From: Clostridia bacterium
GTDB taxonomy: Bacteria > Bacillota_A > Clostridia > Christensenellales > Borkfalkiaceae
NCBI GenBank assembly: GCA_017399665.1
Contig: JAFQBR010000203.1
Span: forward strand, 1 to 5,158
Length of the DNA: 5,158 bases
Reading direction: 5' to 3'
Shown: one piece after another, positions 3,479-5,158 of the stretch
Position numbering within the stretch: position 1 is the first letter of the stretch
Layout of the letters: each line of letters opens with the position of its first letter
The notes under the pieces: model-generated
The model's database searches: none
Seen by the model: the letters and a program-made list of their open reading frames with translations, nothing else
What the model was told of the DNA's origin: nothing
Position numbers and translations under genes: made by a program

Positions 3479-5158
3479 ATGAAAAAAATACTAACTTTAA
3501 CCCTAACAGTATTAATGTTATTATCGGCATCGTTATTTATTGCGTGTGGCGGTGGTGGTAATTCGCCTACATCTTCAAATAACGGCACGGAAAAACCCCC
3601 GATTACAAGTGACGGAAGTTCAGATAGTTCTGTAAATTCTAACAGCTCGGCAAACAGCTCGACTAGCACTGGCGGTACGCAAACACCTGATGAAACGTTA
3701 TGCAAGATTTCAGCAGTAAAAGAGCTAATTGATGCAAATCATGAGGGTGTAGAGGTTGCTTTTAATGGTGTAGTCGTTGGTTTTGATTCAATGGGTTACG
3801 CGCACGTTGGCGACGAAACGGGCGTAATTTACGTTCGCGCAAAGCACGAAAACTTAACACTTGGCGCGTTTGTTAAAATAACAGGGGTTGGCTACGTTTA
3901 CAAAGGTAGCGCAGATTATCCCGAATACACTCGCCAAATCAAGGCTGAAGGCATTACCGTTGAAAAAGCAAGCGGTACAAAGCCAACCGTAAAGCAAGCG
4001 GTAGTATTACAAGACAGCGATTTAATCAGTCAAACGGGCGTTGTTGCTCTTGATGCAGGCTTCCACGGCAACTTGGTAACTATTACAGGCACAGTGCAGG
4101 CTGGCAGTACAAAATTTACCTACTATTTAGTTGATGATAATCAAAATAGGCTTGTTGGACTGCATCATTATTCAAAACACTTTGAAAATAGCATAGACGG
4201 CGCAACTAACAAATTTAACGCGTTAAATGGCAAAAAAATAACTATTACGGGCATTATTTACCGCTACTATACAAAGGAAAGTATTTGGACTTTCCAATAC
4301 GTATATAACAATTTTAATTACGTTGAAGTAGGTGGTGGTGTTAAACCAAGCATTTGCGGTGCATGCGGTGGCGTAATTACTAACGAAAGCGAACATGCAG
4401 TTCTTGATTGCGGACACAACGCTTGTATTAGCGGAAATCACAGCGTTTGCGAAGTCTGTGAAGAATTCCTTTGCAACGGCGCAGATCATTCGCATAGCGG
4501 TGGTACTGGCGAATGGTGCGATTTATGTGGCAGAGAGATAATTGTCGGAAGTGATCACAGCCTTAGACCTTGTGGCGAACACTGTAACGACTTTTTTAGA
4601 ACGATAAACCATTCTATGTGCGTTGTTTGTAACGGTTATTTATGTGATGGTGAGGACCACGCGCATGGAGAATCTCAAACGATTTCACAGGTTAAAGCTT
4701 TTATAGACCAAAATCCAGCAGGTGTGTTTGTTGATTTTAAAGGTGTTGTAATTGGTGAAGATGCGCAAGGCTATATTCACGTTGCTGATGAAAGCGATGC
4801 TATTTACGTTCGCGCAAGGGGTGCAGATTACGATGCTTACGTTGGAGATTACGTTCATATTGTGGGTAGTGGTTACGTTTATACAGGTAGCGAAGCATAT
4901 CCTGAATATACAAGACAAATTGGCAAGGTACACGATTACGATAGGCTTGAAATAACCAAGCTTGAAACAAATCCGCCATTCGTTATCAATCCCGTAACGC
5001 TTACTGCAAGCGATTTAAAAACTACAAGCGAAAGCGCAGATATTTCTAAATCTTTCCACGGTAACCCCGTTCAAATTACGGGAACGCTATCCGTTGGCGC
5101 AGATAAATATAGCTATTACTTACTAGACGAAGAGGGTAATAAATTGGTTGGTCTTCAT
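3479..5158 (+). CDS. large surface lipoprotein with duplicated OB-fold-like region and two RING-like Cys/His modules (3' end beyond window)
   Basis: The reading frame is open for 560 codons from ATG 3479 to the window edge, with GGGAGG five bases before the start. Residues 1-23 form a lipoprotein signal peptide (MKK, hydrophobic core, FIA-Cys23), followed by a Ser/Asn/Thr/Gly-rich linker to about 72, as in Gram-positive surface lipoproteins. Residues 76-165 look like an OB-fold beta barrel (GVVVG...GYAHVGDE...IYVRA...VKITGVGYVY), and 170-285 is a related beta-rich region. Two Cys/His clusters follow (293-339, 347-396). Then the OB-fold-like region repeats at 401-560, ending at the window edge where copy 1 reads RLVGLH. 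The OB-like pattern resembles OB domains of exported nucleic-acid or carbohydrate-associated proteins, but no catalytic domain is in view; one may lie beyond the edge. Transcription is from the operator-bearing promoter at 3373-3402. Function unknown. Confidence 0.93.
   Translation, partial: MKKILTLTLTVLMLLSASLFIACGGGGNSPTSSNNGTEKPPITSDGSSDSSVNSNSSANSSTSTGGTQTPDETLCKISAVKELIDANHEGVEVAFNGVVVGFDSMGYAHVGDETGVIYVRAKHENLTLGAFVKITGVGYVYKGSADYPEYTRQIKAEGITVEKASGTKPTVKQAVVLQDSDLISQTGVVALDAGFHGNLVTITGTVQAGSTKFTYYLVDDNQNRLVGLHHYSKHFENSIDGATNKFNALNGKKITITGIIYRYYTKESIWTFQYVYNNFNYVEVGGGVKPSICGACGGVITNESEHAVLDCGHNACISGNHSVCEVCEEFLCNGADHSHSGGTGEWCDLCGREIIVGSDHSLRPCGEHCNDFFRTINHSMCVVCNGYLCDGEDHAHGESQTISQVKAFIDQNPAGVFVDFKGVVIGEDAQGYIHVADESDAIYVRARGADYDAYVGDYVHIVGSGYVYTGSEAYPEYTRQIGKVHDYDRLEITKLETNPPFVINPVTLTASDLKTTSESADISKSFHGNPVQITGTLSVGADKYSYYLLDEEGNKLVGLH
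3704..4165 (+). repeat. internal protein repeat, copy 1 (OB-fold-like plus FHGN/YYL/LVGLH region)
   Basis: Residues 76-229 of the lipoprotein match residues 401-560. Shared landmarks are F-x-G-V-V, G-Y-x-H-V, IYVRA, G-x-GYVY-x-GS, YPEYTRQI, FHGN, ITGT, YYL and LVGLH. The offset is 325 residues (975 bases) in the first half and 331 in the second, so copy 2 has gained about six residues. A 16-base identical stretch (3827-3842 and 4802-4817) remains at DNA level. Confidence 0.9.
4355..4495 (+). repeat. Cys/His-rich RING-like module 1
   Basis: Within the lipoprotein, residues 293-339: C-x2-C-x14-C-G-H-x2-C-x4-H-x2-C-x2-C-x4-C-x4-H-x-H. The order and spacing of the first five ligands and the later C-x2-C resemble a RING or B-box type two-zinc cross-brace, and the ligands are conserved in module 2. 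Zinc binding is inferred from the pattern. Confidence 0.75.
4517..4666 (+). repeat. Cys/His-rich RING-like module 2
   Basis: Within the lipoprotein, residues 347-396: C-x2-C-x14-C-x2-H-C-x8-H-x2-C-x2-C-x4-C-x4-H-x-H. It aligns with module 1 including the C-x4-C-(N/D)-G-x-D-H-x-H end, with small length changes around the central His/Cys, so it is a tandem duplicate that has diverged. Confidence 0.75.
4679..5158 (+). repeat. internal protein repeat, copy 2 (cut by window end)
   Basis: Residues 401-560 of the lipoprotein repeat the region at 76-229 with the same landmarks in the same order. The match runs to the last codon of the window, so the repeat, and possibly further Cys/His modules, continues outside. 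Confidence 0.9.

Noticed and set aside
3442..3705. Minus-strand open frame over the lipoprotein start
   Set aside because: It is antisense to the signal peptide and low-complexity linker of the lipoprotein; its composition merely mirrors those repeats. The antisense frames at 4223-4495 and 4685-4933 and the out-of-frame plus-strand one at 4752-4955 are rejected likewise.
4355..4666. Eukaryotic-type RING E3 ubiquitin ligase
   Set aside because: Only the Cys/His spacing is similar. The protein is exported as a lipoprotein, the central ligands depart from the C3HC4 rule, and nothing else suggests ubiquitin-like chemistry.

Overview
The window looks like a chromosomal segment of a low-GC Gram-positive bacterium (Bacillota, probably a Clostridia-type lineage). 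The clues are strong AGGAGG-type ribosome binding sites, A/T-rich intergenic DNA, consensus TTGACA/TATAAT promoters, intrinsic terminators, a Gram-positive style lipoprotein and carbohydrate ABC permeases. I cannot name a species. No rRNA, tRNA, CRISPR array or insertion sequence is visible.

Left part (1-1210, plus strand): the 3' end of one carbohydrate-type ABC transporter permease is followed 12 bases later by a complete MalG-like partner permease. This is the tail of a sugar-import operon. It is closed by a 10-bp perfect stem terminator and then a second, bidirectional hairpin shared with the opposing operon.

Middle part (1228-2859, minus strand): a two-gene operon encodes a four-helix membrane protein with a split C-terminal zinc ribbon (CxxC...CxxC) and a two-helix membrane protein with cytoplasmic charged/coiled ends. 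I recognise neither as a named family. Directly upstream on the same strand is a 68-residue XRE-family helix-turn-helix regulator (3035-3241) with its own terminator.

Right part (3479 to the window end, plus strand): a large lipoprotein, divergent from the regulator and still open at the window edge. It has a lipobox Cys23, a Ser/Asn/Gly/Thr linker, an OB-fold-like region, two tandem Cys/His-rich RING-like modules, and a second copy of the OB-fold-like region.

The main observation is regulatory. The same 17-bp palindrome, TACCAA-N5-TTGGTA, lies between the -35 and -10 boxes of the membrane-protein operon promoter and of the lipoprotein promoter. Two one-mismatch copies lie in the promoter region of the small regulator gene itself. 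The simplest reading is a compact, autoregulated three-transcript regulon: one small Cro/cI-like repressor controlling its own gene, two membrane proteins (one with a zinc ribbon) and a surface lipoprotein with Cys/His-rich modules. The inducing signal and the function of the surface/membrane proteins cannot be told from the sequence.
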